39,711 bases of DNA from contig JAYKIS010000020.1 of NCBI GenBank assembly GCA_035286125.1, positions 1 through 39,711 on the forward strand, read 5' to 3'. The stretch is from VGJW01 sp035286125 (GTDB lineage Bacteria > Cyanobacteriota > Sericytochromatia > S15B-MN24 > VGJW01). Shown here piece by piece: positions 1 to 8,872 of this stretch. The notes below the pieces were generated by a model, which saw only the letters and a list, made by a program, of their open reading frames with translations, made no database searches and was not told the origin of the DNA. The position numbers and the translations under genes are program-made. Within the stretch, counting starts at the first letter, position 1. The number at the start of each line of letters is the position of its first letter.

Positions 1-380
1 TGCCTACGCTTACCAAGGAAGAGATCGTCGACGCGATCGGCGCCATGCCCCTGCTCGAGGTTGCTGACCTCGTCAAGATGATGGAAGAGAAGTTCGGCGT
101 CAGCGCGGCTGCCCCCGTGGCCGTGGCCGCGGTCGGTGGCGGTGCCGCCCCCGCCGCCGAAGAGGAGAAGACCGAGTTCGACGTCATCCTCACCAACGCT
201 GGCGACAAGAAGATCCAGGTGCTCAAGGTCGTGCGCGAGCTGACCGGCCTGGGTCTGAAGGAAGCCAAGGAGCTGGTCGATTCCGCACCGAAGCCCGTCA
301 AGGAGAAGTGCAAGAAGGAAGAGGCCGAGGAGCTCAAGGCCAAGCTCATGGCCGAAGGCGCCACCGTCGAGATCAAGTAG
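1..380 (+). CDS. rplL: 50S ribosomal protein L7/L12 (lacks only first base of start codon)
   Basis: Component of the L7/L12 stalk of the large ribosomal subunit, which recruits translation GTPases. The window opens with TG CCT ACG, so only the A of the ATG is missing; the full protein would be 126 aa, normal for the family. The N-terminal dimerisation helix (MPLLEVADLVKMMEEKFGV region) is followed by an Ala/Gly/Pro hinge at about residues 34-52. The C-terminal domain carries the conserved GLGLKEAKELVD signature and ends in VEIK. In most bacteria rpoB follows rplL. Here the next gene is a convergent transporter, so the rplL-rpoB link is broken. A GC-rich hairpin starts 18 bases after the stop. 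Identity is certain. Confidence 0.98.
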   Translation, partial: PTLTKEEIVDAIGAMPLLEVADLVKMMEEKFGVSAAAPVAVAAVGGGAAPAAEEEKTEFDVILTNAGDKKIQVLKVVRELTGLGLKEAKELVDSAPKPVKEKCKKEEAEELKAKLMAEGATVEIK

Positions 381-395
381 TCTCGACGTTCGTTC

Positions 396-1697
396 CTACC
401 GGGCCTCCGGCGCTTGCGCCGGGGGCCCGGCTGTTTGGGTCTCCGCAACGCGGCCGAGCAGGACCCAGGCCCAAAGCTTGAGCGCGCAGGGCAGCCCGGC
501 ATAGACGATGCCCAGAGTGACGAGGGCGAGGGTCGTGTTGGCCTTGCCGGTCTCGAAGCCGACGAATTCGAGCAGGGGCAAGCTGATGGCGCTGGCAAGC
601 GCCAGGTTGATCTTGCCGGCCGTGCCCATCAATCCGAAGGCTCGGCCTGCCAGGTGGGCGCGACCGCCCTTCGCAAGGCTGCTCGCCACCATGGCCGGCG
701 GCAGGGCCACCTCGGCGCCAAGGGCGAGGCCGGCGGCCACGCAGACGGCACCGTAGGCCCACGTGGATCCTGCACCCAGGAAGGTCGCCCAGACAAAGGC
801 TCCGGTGGCCAGCAGGATGGCTTCCTGCCATGCACGCCGGTGCCCGACGGAGGTCGCCCTGCGCGTCCACCATGGCATGCCCGCTGCGCCCGAGAGCATG
901 TACACGATCAGGAAGACGGGAAGCATCGTGCCGGCCTCCAGGCGATCCTTGACGTAGAAGACGACGGTCGAGGCCGGCAGGGCGCTAGCCGTTCCATTGA
1001 CCAGGAAAACGGCCAGCAGCCGCCGGAAGGTCGGATCGGCCAAGGGGGCCACGGTGGACCTCCAGCCTGTTTCCTCGGGCACCGGGGGATGCCCTTCCGG
1101 GCCTGCCCCGCCGGTGCCTGTCCCCGGTGTCATCAAGGCCGGCAGGGCCAGTGCGGGTACGGCTACGAGCAGGCCGATGGCCATCGGGGCAAGGCCCTGC
1201 TCGGGGTGCTCCGACCCGCCAAGGACATGGGGCAGGACAGTGGCGGCTAACGTGCCCACCAGCCCGAACGCCTCGCGCAGGGTCCAGATACGCGTGCCTT
1301 GCTCCTCCCCGGCTCCCCAGTGCATGGCGAGCGCCGTGTGGGCAATCGACGCTGCGCTGAAGGACACGGTGAAGGCCGCCAGACTGCCAGCCAGCCAAGG
1401 CACCGGAGGGACTCCGGCAGGTGGGCGGAACAGTGCGGCGACGGACAGCGCAAGGCACGGCGCTGCAAGGGCCAGAATTCCCCTGGGGCCGATGCGCCAT
1501 TGATCGCAGCCGCGTCCGATCCACGGATCCAGGACAGCGTCGGCCAGCCGGGCACCCAGCAGCACGATGCCCATCAGCCCGAGGCCCACCCCAAGACCGC
1601 CATAAAGCGTCGGTAGCCACAGGAAGACCGGCAGGCTGCAGAGGGCAAGGACCGAGGCGAAGGGAGGATAGGCGATGATGCTGGTCTGCCGGGGCAT
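396..1697 (-). CDS. MFS transporter, MelB/GPH (MFS_2) type
   Basis: Inner-membrane symporter-like protein of 433 aa. An open frame continues upstream of 1697, but this ATG is preceded by GGAGGGAAG and starts directly with a hydrophobic segment, so it was chosen. About 12 hydrophobic segments are visible. The DAVLDPWIGRGCD motif after the second segment matches the Asp-rich signature of the glycoside-pentoside-hexuronide:cation family. A Gly/Pro-rich cytoplasmic loop (about residues 220-245) splits the two halves, as in other MFS proteins. Substrate cannot be told; an exported GH1 glycosidase 12 kb away fits sugar use but does not prove it. The gene diverges from the TPR operon, with 64 bases between the two starts, and converges on rplL. 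Confidence 0.8.
   Translation of the reverse strand: MPRQTSIIAYPPFASVLALCSLPVFLWLPTLYGGLGVGLGLMGIVLLGARLADAVLDPWIGRGCDQWRIGPRGILALAAPCLALSVAALFRPPAGVPPVPWLAGSLAAFTVSFSAASIAHTALAMHWGAGEEQGTRIWTLREAFGLVGTLAATVLPHVLGGSEHPEQGLAPMAIGLLVAVPALALPALMTPGTGTGGAGPEGHPPVPEETGWRSTVAPLADPTFRRLLAVFLVNGTASALPASTVVFYVKDRLEAGTMLPVFLIVYMLSGAAGMPWWTRRATSVGHRRAWQEAILLATGAFVWATFLGAGSTWAYGAVCVAAGLALGAEVALPPAMVASSLAKGGRAHLAGRAFGLMGTAGKINLALASAISLPLLEFVGFETGKANTTLALVTLGIVYAGLPCALKLWAWVLLGRVAETQTAGPPAQAPEAR
399..430 (+). terminator. hairpin after rplL, terminator-like
   Basis: Arms at 399-413 and 416-430 pair over 15 bp with one T-G wobble and a 2-base centre. The 3' side reads CTGTTTGGG rather than a clean T-run, so rho-independent termination is plausible but not ideal. 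The hairpin lies inside the last codons of the convergent transporter gene. Confidence 0.5.
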
Positions 1698-1761
1698 CTT
1701 CCCTCCGCGGGGTGTGATCCGTCGCCTTGCGGTGACGCGCGCCGTTGGCCAACATGGGACC

Positions 1762-4713
1762 ATGCCTTGGGTTTGTGGACCAGCAGGGGCGGAAGGCCAT
1801 CGGGGCCCTGCGCCAGCTTGCCTGTTGGGGACCGTGGCCCTGGCCGTCGTTCTGGCGGCCGGTCCGGCCCTTGCGATGCCACGGGGTGCGGTACTCGGCC
1901 CGGACAGACTCGCGCGTCGCGGGGGCTGGGCCTGGTTGCCCCGTGCGCCGCGCGTAGGTCCCCCGCGCACGCTCGAGGATGAGCGCGCCCTGGTCTGGCA
2001 CGCGCGCGGGGCGCTCCACGCCGGGCAATGGGAAGAGGCCATGCTCGCCTATGCCGCCGTGCCCTTCCCGAGTCCCTACCATCCCGAAGCCCTCGAGGCG
2101 CTCGCTTGGCTGCACGTGCGCACGGGACGGCCAGCCCGGGCGAGAGCTGATCTCGAGGCCCTGCTGCCCACTGTGGATGGCGCACGTGCCGAGGCCGTCC
2201 GGGCCGAGTTGGCCCGCCTTTGCCTTGCCGCGGGTGATCCCGCTGCTACCTTGCAGGTCCTGCGCCCGACGCTGGAGGCGCCGCGTGGTTCCGGTGCGAC
2301 CGAGGGTCACGCTGCCGCCCTCGTCGAGGCCATGTGGCTCTCGGGCCTCGCGGCCAAGGCAACGGGCCACGCCGCCTTTGCCCTTGGACGTTTCCAGGAT
2401 GTCGCGCGATTGGCCCCTGCCTCGCAGCGGGCCGGACTGGCGCAACTCGAGGTCGTGAACCATCACTTGCGGATGGGGCGTCCCGGTCAGGCGGCCGATT
2501 CATTGGCCCGATATGTTGCCGGCGGTTATGCCGAGATTCCGGGCGTCAACCTGCCAGCCACGCTGGCCTTCCTGCGGGGTGAGGCGGCTGCCCGCGAGGA
2601 GGACTGGGCCCGTGCGTCGGCTGCCTGGGAGCAGGCCGCCAGCGACCGGCCCTTGCGGGATCACGCCCTCGTCGGCCGCGCATGGGCCCTGTGGCGCCTG
2701 CGGCGGACGGACGAGGCTCTGGGTGTCATCGGGGTCTATCGCCGCGAGGGCTGGGCCGGGTTGCTGCAGGCACCGGCACGCTACCTCGAAGGACGTCTGC
2801 TCCAGGATGCGGGCCGCTTGGCCGAGGCCGACGCGCGCTACCAGGAGGTCGAGCCGCTCGGGGTCGCGGCATGGTCGGAACAGGCCCTCTTCCAGCGTGC
2901 CGGGCTCGCCTTGCGCGGGGGACAGACGGGCGAGGCCCTGGCGCTCGCGGCCACCATCGTCCGCGATCATCCCGGCGGCCGGATGGCGTCTGCGGCCCTT
3001 TGGCTTCTGGCCGAGGCCCAGCTCAGTCAGGGCCGCACGGCCGAGGCCATTGTCAATTACCAACGCCTGGCCAGCCGTTCCGACGCTCTGATGCTGCTCG
3101 GGGGCAAGGGCGCGGCCGTGGTCTTCAAGTTGGGATTGGCCTTTCTGCGGGCGGGTGATGATGCTGCTGCCGAGGCCGCCTTCGCCAAGGTCGGAGAGCC
3201 GGCCATGCGGGCCGAGGCCCTGTTCTGGCAGGCCGAGGCCGCTTCACGTCGCGAGCGGCACGGCGAGGCGGCGCGCCTTTATCAGGATCTGCTGCGCGAC
3301 CACCCCGAGTCGCCCCGTGTCCCGGACGCCTGGTATGGCCTTGCGTGGGCACGGCTCGACATGGATGAGGCCGGGCCTGCCGCCGCAGCTTTCGAGGAGG
3401 CTTCCCGGCGTCTGACCGACGGGCGTCGACGCCGGGACGCACGGTACCACCTGGGCTTGCTGCTGCTCGATGCGGGCCGGCCGAGGGCGGCACGGGTCCT
3501 GCTCGCCGAGATTGCCGCAGGCTCCGATGCTTCGCGGGGGGCCGAGGCGGCCTGGTGGTTGGCTGAAGCCATGGCCGACGAGGGGGACTGGGTGGCTGCT
3601 GCTGCCCAGTACGGGGCCTGCGTCGCCATAGGTGGCGAACGCGGCAGGCAGGCGCGGCGCCAGCAGGCGGAGATGCTGCAGAAGGCGGAGCGGTGGGCGG
3701 AGGCCGCGGCGGCCCTGGATGCTCTCCTCGAGGATCCCGATGCGGACGTGGCTGCAGGCCGCAGGGAGCGTCTGGCGGCAGCCGTCGCGTGGAGTCGTGC
3801 CGGTGTGCCCGATCGGGCGGCTGTCCACTACGCCCGGTTGGCCTCGGAAGCCCGTGGCTTGCCCGAGGAGCAGGACCAGTTGTGGAAGCCGCTGATCGAG
3901 GCCCAGATCGCAACCGGGGCGTGGGCGGGAGCCGGCTCCCTGCTGACGGGCGTGGCATCGGCCAGTCCCTGGGCTGACGGTCTGCTGCGTCAGGTGGCGC
4001 GCGGCCACGCCGCTTCCGGTCAGTGGCGCGCTGCCGCCGCGACTTGGGCCAGCTTGCCTGTGCAGGATGCGGCCAGCCGGATGGCCCGGGTGGAAGCCCT
4101 CGAGCAGTCCGGCGATCGGATGGGAGCAGCCGAATGTCTCGAGGAGATACTCCTGCAGCAGACCGATGCACGGGATCCGTTCTGGGAGCGCTTGTGTCGC
4201 AACTATGCCACCTTGGACCTGCCCGAGCGCGAACGGACCACACTCGATCGATGGATGGCCGAGGCCTCCGCCGACATGGCGGTGCGGGCCGCCGCGTGGA
4301 TGGCCTATGGCGAACGCATGGTACGCAGGCAGGACCTGGACGAGGCGGCCTTTGCGCTCCGTGCAGCCGTACGCGGCCTGCCCGTCGGCGATGCCCACTG
4401 GAAGGCCCGCTACTGGCTTGCCTCGACGTTGGTCACGCAAGGCAGGCTCGAGGATGCCGAGGTGATCCTCAAGCCTCTGGCAGACGGGGCGTGGCCCCGG
4501 GACGTGTCATCGGGCCTCTCCGCGTGGCGCGCGCAGGCGCGGCTGCTGCGGGGCCAGGTCCTGGAGACCCGCAAGGACTGGGACGGTGCCGAGCGCCTGT
4601 ATACGACCCTTGCCGGGGAGAAACTCGCCCCCGCCGCCCAGCGCCGCGAGGCGGAGGCCCGCCTGGCCTTCATCCGGCAGTTCGTCCGTCGTCCGGCCAA
4701 GGGGAAGCGCTGA
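1762..4713 (+). CDS. large exported TPR-repeat protein
   Basis: Protein of about 983 aa made almost wholly of tetratricopeptide-like helical repeats (Ala/Leu/Arg-rich, with recurring AxxxW..A, A..A..YQ and G....A patterns from residue 70 to the end). A Sec-type signal is likely: a hydrophobic stretch LLGTVALAVVLAAGPALA ends in an AxA site near residue 38. The ATG at 1762 was chosen because it puts this signal near the N-terminus; its ribosome-binding site is weak, and a later GTG start is possible. Its stop TGA shares a base with the next ATG (TGATG), so it is translationally coupled to the barrel gene and belongs to one operon with it and tonB. Known TPR proteins in such clusters act as periplasmic scaffolds. 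The role here is inferred from context only. Confidence 0.75.
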   Translation: MPWVCGPAGAEGHRGPAPACLLGTVALAVVLAAGPALAMPRGAVLGPDRLARRGGWAWLPRAPRVGPPRTLEDERALVWHARGALHAGQWEEAMLAYAAVPFPSPYHPEALEALAWLHVRTGRPARARADLEALLPTVDGARAEAVRAELARLCLAAGDPAATLQVLRPTLEAPRGSGATEGHAAALVEAMWLSGLAAKATGHAAFALGRFQDVARLAPASQRAGLAQLEVVNHHLRMGRPGQAADSLARYVAGGYAEIPGVNLPATLAFLRGEAAAREEDWARASAAWEQAASDRPLRDHALVGRAWALWRLRRTDEALGVIGVYRREGWAGLLQAPARYLEGRLLQDAGRLAEADARYQEVEPLGVAAWSEQALFQRAGLALRGGQTGEALALAATIVRDHPGGRMASAALWLLAEAQLSQGRTAEAIVNYQRLASRSDALMLLGGKGAAVVFKLGLAFLRAGDDAAAEAAFAKVGEPAMRAEALFWQAEAASRRERHGEAARLYQDLLRDHPESPRVPDAWYGLAWARLDMDEAGPAAAAFEEASRRLTDGRRRRDARYHLGLLLLDAGRPRAARVLLAEIAAGSDASRGAEAAWWLAEAMADEGDWVAAAAQYGACVAIGGERGRQARRQQAEMLQKAERWAEAAAALDALLEDPDADVAAGRRERLAAAVAWSRAGVPDRAAVHYARLASEARGLPEEQDQLWKPLIEAQIATGAWAGAGSLLTGVASASPWADGLLRQVARGHAASGQWRAAAATWASLPVQDAASRMARVEALEQSGDRMGAAECLEEILLQQTDARDPFWERLCRNYATLDLPERERTTLDRWMAEASADMAVRAAAWMAYGERMVRRQDLDEAAFALRAAVRGLPVGDAHWKARYWLASTLVTQGRLEDAEVILKPLADGAWPRDVSSGLSAWRAQARLLRGQVLETRKDWDGAERLYTTLAGEKLAPAAQRREAEARLAFIRQFVRRPAKGKR

Positions 4714-6425
4714 TGCGGCTTGGCCTCCGGCTGGTTGCCGCGACAGCGGCCCTCACGATCCTTGCGCCTTTATCGGCCTTGGCCGCAGAGTCCGAGGTCC
4801 TGCTGCCCGTCGCCCTCGAGGCCAGCGCCTCCGCAGCCCAGGCAGGCCGTGAGGCCGAGCGGTTGCCCATGGAGCTGCCCCCCATCACGGTGACGGGACG
4901 GCGCCTGCGGCTGCCCCAGGCGCGAGGTCGCAAGGTTCGTCTCGACGACCCCGACCTCGCGGGCATGATCGAACCACCCCCCCCTGTACGACCCTTGTCC
5001 GGCTCCCTTTCCACCCTCGTGCTGCCTGTACCCCTGGAACGCGGGCGTGAGGGCGATTCGGAGGCCGATGCCGAGCCTGTGCCCGCCCTGGGCCAGCTCG
5101 AACTGGCCCTTGGGGACGCGTTGCTTGGTGGGCCCTCGACGTGGCGGGGCCGGATGGGTGGGGCCGCGGCATGGAGCACGGGTGGTTTCACCTTGTTGTC
5201 CGATGCACGCGCCGAATGGCACGCCCTCGACGGCTGGTCGACGCTGGCCCTCGACCAGCACATCGCCCACGAGCGGGGTGGTTGGGCCCAGTTGGGGTTC
5301 GAGGGCGCGCATCGGCGCTCTGGTCGTTACGACCTGACCCGCCAGGTCGTCGAGGTCTCGGCCGGCTGGGACGAGGCGCTGCCTGGCGCAGTCCTGACGT
5401 TTTCGCGAGCCGAACTGGCCAACCAGATCACGGTGGGGCCGTGGCGCACGACAACGCGGACGACGCAGGCCCGTTGGCAGCTCGAAGGTACGCGGACCGT
5501 CACGCCGGGCGCGTTGGGGCTTCCCCTGCGGCTGGATTGGACCGTCGGGCAAGTCGGGCATTCGCGCGAGGAGGACACGGCCAACGACGGCATGGTGCTT
5601 CGGACGATGGTGGCGGCCGAGCCATGGACGATGCCTGTCGCCGACGTGAATCTCGAAGCCGGCCTTGGTGCAACCCAGCTGGGTGCATCGAGCTACCTGG
5701 ACCCGGCCTTGAGGCTGAGATGGGAGCCACGCCTGCCCGGTCGCGCTGCCGAGCCGGATGCCTGGCATCGCCCGCTTCAGCTATGGTCGGGCCTGTCGAC
5801 ACACGCCGATTGGCCGACCCTCGCGACCCTGCTTAGGCGACGGGACCCCGTGGTTTCGCGGTTGAGCCTGCGCCCCGTTCGTGTCGAGCCGCGCTGGGAA
5901 AGCGGCTTGTCATGGCGCTTGGCACCCGAGCTGTTCCTGAGCGGCGAAGCCTCCTTGGCCCGCGTCCTCGATCCCGTCGTCTGGCGTGAGGCGGGCGGCG
6001 GCCTCTGGTCGATCCAGCAGGATGCCCGCTGGCAGGCTCGGACCGAAGCACGCCTCGCGTTGCACTGGCAGCCGTGGGAAACCTTCGCCCAGCAGGTGGA
6101 GTGGGCCTTCGAGGACCTGCCTGTCGCCGGGGTGCGCCACCAGGAACTGCGTCTTGCCCATGATGCCCGCTGGGCCGGCGACTGGGCCGTCGGGTTCGAT
6201 GTGCTTCTTGAGGCGGACCATTTGTCGGGTGCATGGCTCGAGTCGGGCAAGGCCGCAGAGGGCTCCGCCGTCCGCATCGAGGGTACGGTCGGCGTTCCTG
6301 TCGGCGCGTCCTGGGAAGTCTTTGGCCGGGCGACCTCGTGGCCGATCGTTGCGCTGCGCGAGCCGGCACCCGGCTACTACATGCGTCCGGCGCTGCTCGT
6401 GCTGGGCGTCTCGAGGGGCTTCTGA
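4713..6425 (+). CDS. outer-membrane beta-barrel protein with TonB-box-like segment
   Basis: Protein of 570 aa. Residues 1-25 form a clear signal peptide ending LSALAA. Residues 26-125 are Pro/Glu-rich and contain ITVTGRR (58-64), which resembles the TonB box and start of TonB-dependent receptors. From about residue 127 onward, alternating aromatic and polar residues, amphipathic strands and turn motifs run to the C-terminus, which ends LLVLGVSRGF. A terminal Phe is typical of proteins inserted by BamA. No recognisable plug domain is present and the protein is shorter than usual TonB-dependent receptors. It overlaps the TPR gene by one base and sits 2 bases ahead of tonB, which supports a TonB-linked role. 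Ligand unknown. Confidence 0.65.
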   Translation: MRLGLRLVAATAALTILAPLSALAAESEVLLPVALEASASAAQAGREAERLPMELPPITVTGRRLRLPQARGRKVRLDDPDLAGMIEPPPPVRPLSGSLSTLVLPVPLERGREGDSEADAEPVPALGQLELALGDALLGGPSTWRGRMGGAAAWSTGGFTLLSDARAEWHALDGWSTLALDQHIAHERGGWAQLGFEGAHRRSGRYDLTRQVVEVSAGWDEALPGAVLTFSRAELANQITVGPWRTTTRTTQARWQLEGTRTVTPGALGLPLRLDWTVGQVGHSREEDTANDGMVLRTMVAAEPWTMPVADVNLEAGLGATQLGASSYLDPALRLRWEPRLPGRAAEPDAWHRPLQLWSGLSTHADWPTLATLLRRRDPVVSRLSLRPVRVEPRWESGLSWRLAPELFLSGEASLARVLDPVVWREAGGGLWSIQQDARWQARTEARLALHWQPWETFAQQVEWAFEDLPVAGVRHQELRLAHDARWAGDWAVGFDVLLEADHLSGAWLESGKAAEGSAVRIEGTVGVPVGASWEVFGRATSWPIVALREPAPGYYMRPALLVLGVSRGF

Positions 6426-6427
6426 CG

Positions 6428-7240
6428 ATGGCTGCCTTGTCCCGTCGCCGCAAGGCCCGGCCGGACCCGGAAGCCTGGGGCCTTTCGCTGCTGGTCCATG
6501 CCCTGCTCCTGATCTGGCTGTTCTTCTGGCCTCGGCCCGAACTGCCGCTGGTCCTCCCGACACCCGAGCCCCTCGTGGTGGCCCTTGTCGACCTCGGGGG
6601 GCCTGCAGGCGATACCACGCGTCCCTTGGACGGTCTCCCGGCACCGGGTCCCGTGCAGGCGCGTCCAGCAGCCGAGCGACCGGTACCGGCAGACGCTCCG
6701 GCGCCCCGTCCCGAAGCCGCGGTTCGTCGCCCCGTCGCGTCGCGTCCGGCCGCCCGTCCGGCCCGCGCGCAGACGGCCCCTGACCCACGGCAGGCCGAAC
6801 CCGAACCGCAGGTGGATGCGCTTGCGCTCGAGCGTGAGCGGCAGCGGCGGCGCCTCGCCGAGTCTGCGTTGCCGGGGTCGGGCGAGGGGCCCTCACAACC
6901 GGACGGCCAGCCCGGTGGTGCGTCAGGCGGGGCACCCGGGGGGGCCGTCTCCACGGGTACAGGCGCACGTGGAGACCTTGCGGGCCGACGGATTCTGGAA
7001 CGGCCCGAGCCGGATTACCCCCACGAGGCGCGTGCCCGCCTTGCCGAGGGCAGCGTCCGTGCCGTCATTCGGGTCGCGGCTTCCGGTGAGGTCGTGTCGG
7101 CGCGCATCCAGCGTTCCTCGGGGGACGGGACGCTCGATGCCGCGGCGCTGGCGGCTTTCCAGCGCTGGCGATTCAGTCCCCTCGCCGGGGATGCCCCGGA
7201 TCAGGAAGGCTATGTCTCCGTCAGGTTCCAGCTGCGATGA
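6428..7240 (+). CDS. tonB: TonB family energy transducer
   Basis: TonB proteins couple the inner-membrane proton gradient to outer-membrane receptors. The 270-aa product shows the usual order: a short cytoplasmic N-terminus, one membrane helix at about residues 17-34 (LSLLVHALLLIWLFFW), a long Pro/Ala/Arg-rich periplasmic spacer to about residue 185, and a C-terminal TonB domain with PDYPHEARARLAEGSV, then SSGDGTLDAAALAAFQRWRF and a final VSVRFQLR. The ATG lies 2 bases after the barrel gene and a GAGGGG sits ahead of it. ExbB and ExbD are not in the window. The last 20 bases overlap the convergent lipM-like gene. Confidence 0.9.
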   Translation: MAALSRRRKARPDPEAWGLSLLVHALLLIWLFFWPRPELPLVLPTPEPLVVALVDLGGPAGDTTRPLDGLPAPGPVQARPAAERPVPADAPAPRPEAAVRRPVASRPAARPARAQTAPDPRQAEPEPQVDALALERERQRRRLAESALPGSGEGPSQPDGQPGGASGGAPGGAVSTGTGARGDLAGRRILERPEPDYPHEARARLAEGSVRAVIRVAASGEVVSARIQRSSGDGTLDAAALAAFQRWRFSPLAGDAPDQEGYVSVRFQLR

Positions 7241-7973
7241 CCGGGGATTCTCCCTCGGTGCGGGCGTGAATCCAGGCGTTCTCCCAGTCCGTGCGGGCCG
7301 TCGGCGTCCACGGCAACCCGAAGGTCGTGGCCACGGCCCGGGCGATGCGGTCACGGCAGGTCTCCGGGTCCCCGGGCGGCCCCGCGGGCCAGAGCACATC
7401 GGGTTCGGGCGTTCCCGGTCCCAGGACCCGGGCAAGCGACCATGCCGCGGGCCAGAGCTTGATGCTGCCGTGCTGAAGCAGCACCGTGCCCCTTCGGACC
7501 TGCGCCGAGCCACCAATCTTGCGCCCGGCGACCGCGAGGTCGGCCCTGCCCGGCCGCGCAAAGCAGCTGGCACGCGCTGTCGTTCCCGTCGTGTCGCTTC
7601 GGATCAGTGTGGCGGGGAAGCCCTCGGCGTTCAGGGCCTGTGCCAGGCGCTCATTCAGGCGTCGGTAGTCCCCGAGCACGCCCTCTCCTGCCGTCGCCGC
7701 GACGACGGCATAGGTGACTTCGGAGGCATGCAGGACGGCCTGTCCCCCTGTCGGGCGCCGGACGATCCCGATGCCGAGGCTGGCTGCCCGTTCCTCGAGA
7801 CCAGTCGGTGCCACCTGGTTCCGGCCCAGGCTCAGGCAGGCCGGCTCCCAGCCGTAAAGGCGCAGGGTCGGGCCCGTGATGCCGGCGGCCAGGGCCTCGA
7901 GCATGGCCTCGTCTGCCAGCATGTTCCATCGCCCCGGGGCAGGCGGGTCGGCGATCAGTCGCCACGGGAGCAT
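7221..7973 (-). CDS. lipM: LipM-like octanoyltransferase / lipoate-protein ligase A family
   Basis: Cofactor transferase fold (BPL/LplA/LipB) that attaches octanoate or lipoate to carrier proteins. The 250-aa product has RRPTGGQAVLHASEVTYAV (71-90 region), the ligand-site lysine in GRKIGGSAQ (K152) and LQHGSI. A cysteine (C137, in ASCF) sits 15 residues before that lysine. From memory of the family this matches the catalytic Cys of LipM, which loads octanoate on GcvH, rather than ATP-dependent LplA. A separate C-terminal LplA accessory domain is absent. The ATG at 7973 begins the conserved region; a GTG two codons earlier is possible. It lies next to the gcv operon, whose GcvH would be its acceptor, and diverges from the MerR-like gene across only 20 bases. 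Confidence 0.75.
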   Translation of the reverse strand: MLPWRLIADPPAPGRWNMLADEAMLEALAAGITGPTLRLYGWEPACLSLGRNQVAPTGLEERAASLGIGIVRRPTGGQAVLHASEVTYAVVAATAGEGVLGDYRRLNERLAQALNAEGFPATLIRSDTTGTTARASCFARPGRADLAVAGRKIGGSAQVRRGTVLLQHGSIKLWPAAWSLARVLGPGTPEPDVLWPAGPPGDPETCRDRIARAVATTFGLPWTPTARTDWENAWIHARTEGESPVIAAGT

Positions 7974-7993
7974 CGTCACGATAGGATCATGGC

Positions 7994-8863
7994 ATGCGGT
8001 TGAGCGTGGCCCAAGCTGCCCGGGAACTGGGTGTTTCCGTGGCGGAGGTCCGGGCTTGGGAACGGGTCCTGAACCTGCGGTTTGCCAAGGATCGGCAAGG
8101 TCGGCGCGTTGTCGGCCCCCGAGACCTCGAGAACCTGCGCGTGGTGGCCGGGTATGTCGCCGAAGGCCGGACCCTGGATGAGGTCCGCGTGCTCCTCGCA
8201 CCCTCGTCGCCCCAGGTCGAGACGAGGCCCGATCTCGAGGAGGTCCTTGCGCGCCTTGTGCAGCGCCAGGATGCGATGGAACAGCTTCTCGCCGGTCAAC
8301 ATGCCGCGTTGCAGGACCTGCAGGGTCGCTACCACCAGATCGCGGCCGCTCATGAGGCCGTCCGGGGCTTGCTTGAGGCGCCGGGCATGGACCCGGGCCG
8401 CTTGCAGGCCCTTTCGGACCAGATCTCGGAGATGGCTGCAGCCGGTGTCAGCCGCATGGCCCAGTTGGAGGCACAGTTGGCCGAGGTCCGCCAGACCCTG
8501 GGTCAGGTTCCCGAGAGTGATGGCCCGGAGGCCTATGCGTCCCTGCGGCAACGTCTCGAGGAACTTGAGACGGCGCGCCGCGCCGAGGCCGAACTTCACG
8601 AGCAGGAGGATGCCGTCCGAGGCGAGGCCCTCAGGAAGCAGCTTGCCGAGTTGGAGCATGAAGTCGCCCAGAAGGCACGCCGTGCCATGGACGACTCGAT
8701 GCGCAGCCTCCAGCGGCGGATGCTGGACCTTGAGGCGGCCCTTGCGAACCGGACGGAAGACGGTCCCGGCGGCAGCCCCGAGTTGGGCCTCGTCGAAGGT
8801 GTCGTCCAGGCCTTGCAGGCCGCCGACGCGCGTCGACGACCCTGGTGGCGTTTCTGGGATTGA
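7994..8863 (+). CDS. MerR-like helix-turn-helix protein with long coiled coil
   Basis: Protein of 289 aa. Residues 1-70 look like a MerR-type winged helix: LSVAQAARELGVSVAEVRAWE, then a basic wing and VVGPRDLENLRVV. Residues 75-260 are almost continuous helix with heptad-like Leu/Ala/Glu/Gln content, so a coiled coil replaces the short effector domain of classic MerR regulators. The C-terminus is aromatic and basic (RRPWWRFWD), which could touch a membrane. The ATG has an AGGA 7 bases upstream. It could be a DNA-binding regulator of the divergent lipM gene or of gcv, or a chromosome-organising or polar protein. The start region cannot distinguish these. It ends 9 bases before the convergent gcvPB stop. 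Confidence 0.65.
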   Translation: MRLSVAQAARELGVSVAEVRAWERVLNLRFAKDRQGRRVVGPRDLENLRVVAGYVAEGRTLDEVRVLLAPSSPQVETRPDLEEVLARLVQRQDAMEQLLAGQHAALQDLQGRYHQIAAAHEAVRGLLEAPGMDPGRLQALSDQISEMAAAGVSRMAQLEAQLAEVRQTLGQVPESDGPEAYASLRQRLEELETARRAEAELHEQEDAVRGEALRKQLAELEHEVAQKARRAMDDSMRSLQRRMLDLEAALANRTEDGPGGSPELGLVEGVVQALQAADARRRPWWRFWD

Positions 8864-8872
8864 TGCCGGGTG

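Noticed and set aside
3125..4440. Long minus-strand frames inside the TPR gene
   Set aside because: Composition is Pro/Arg/Gly-rich nonsense, while the plus strand shows regular TPR helices and a signal peptide.
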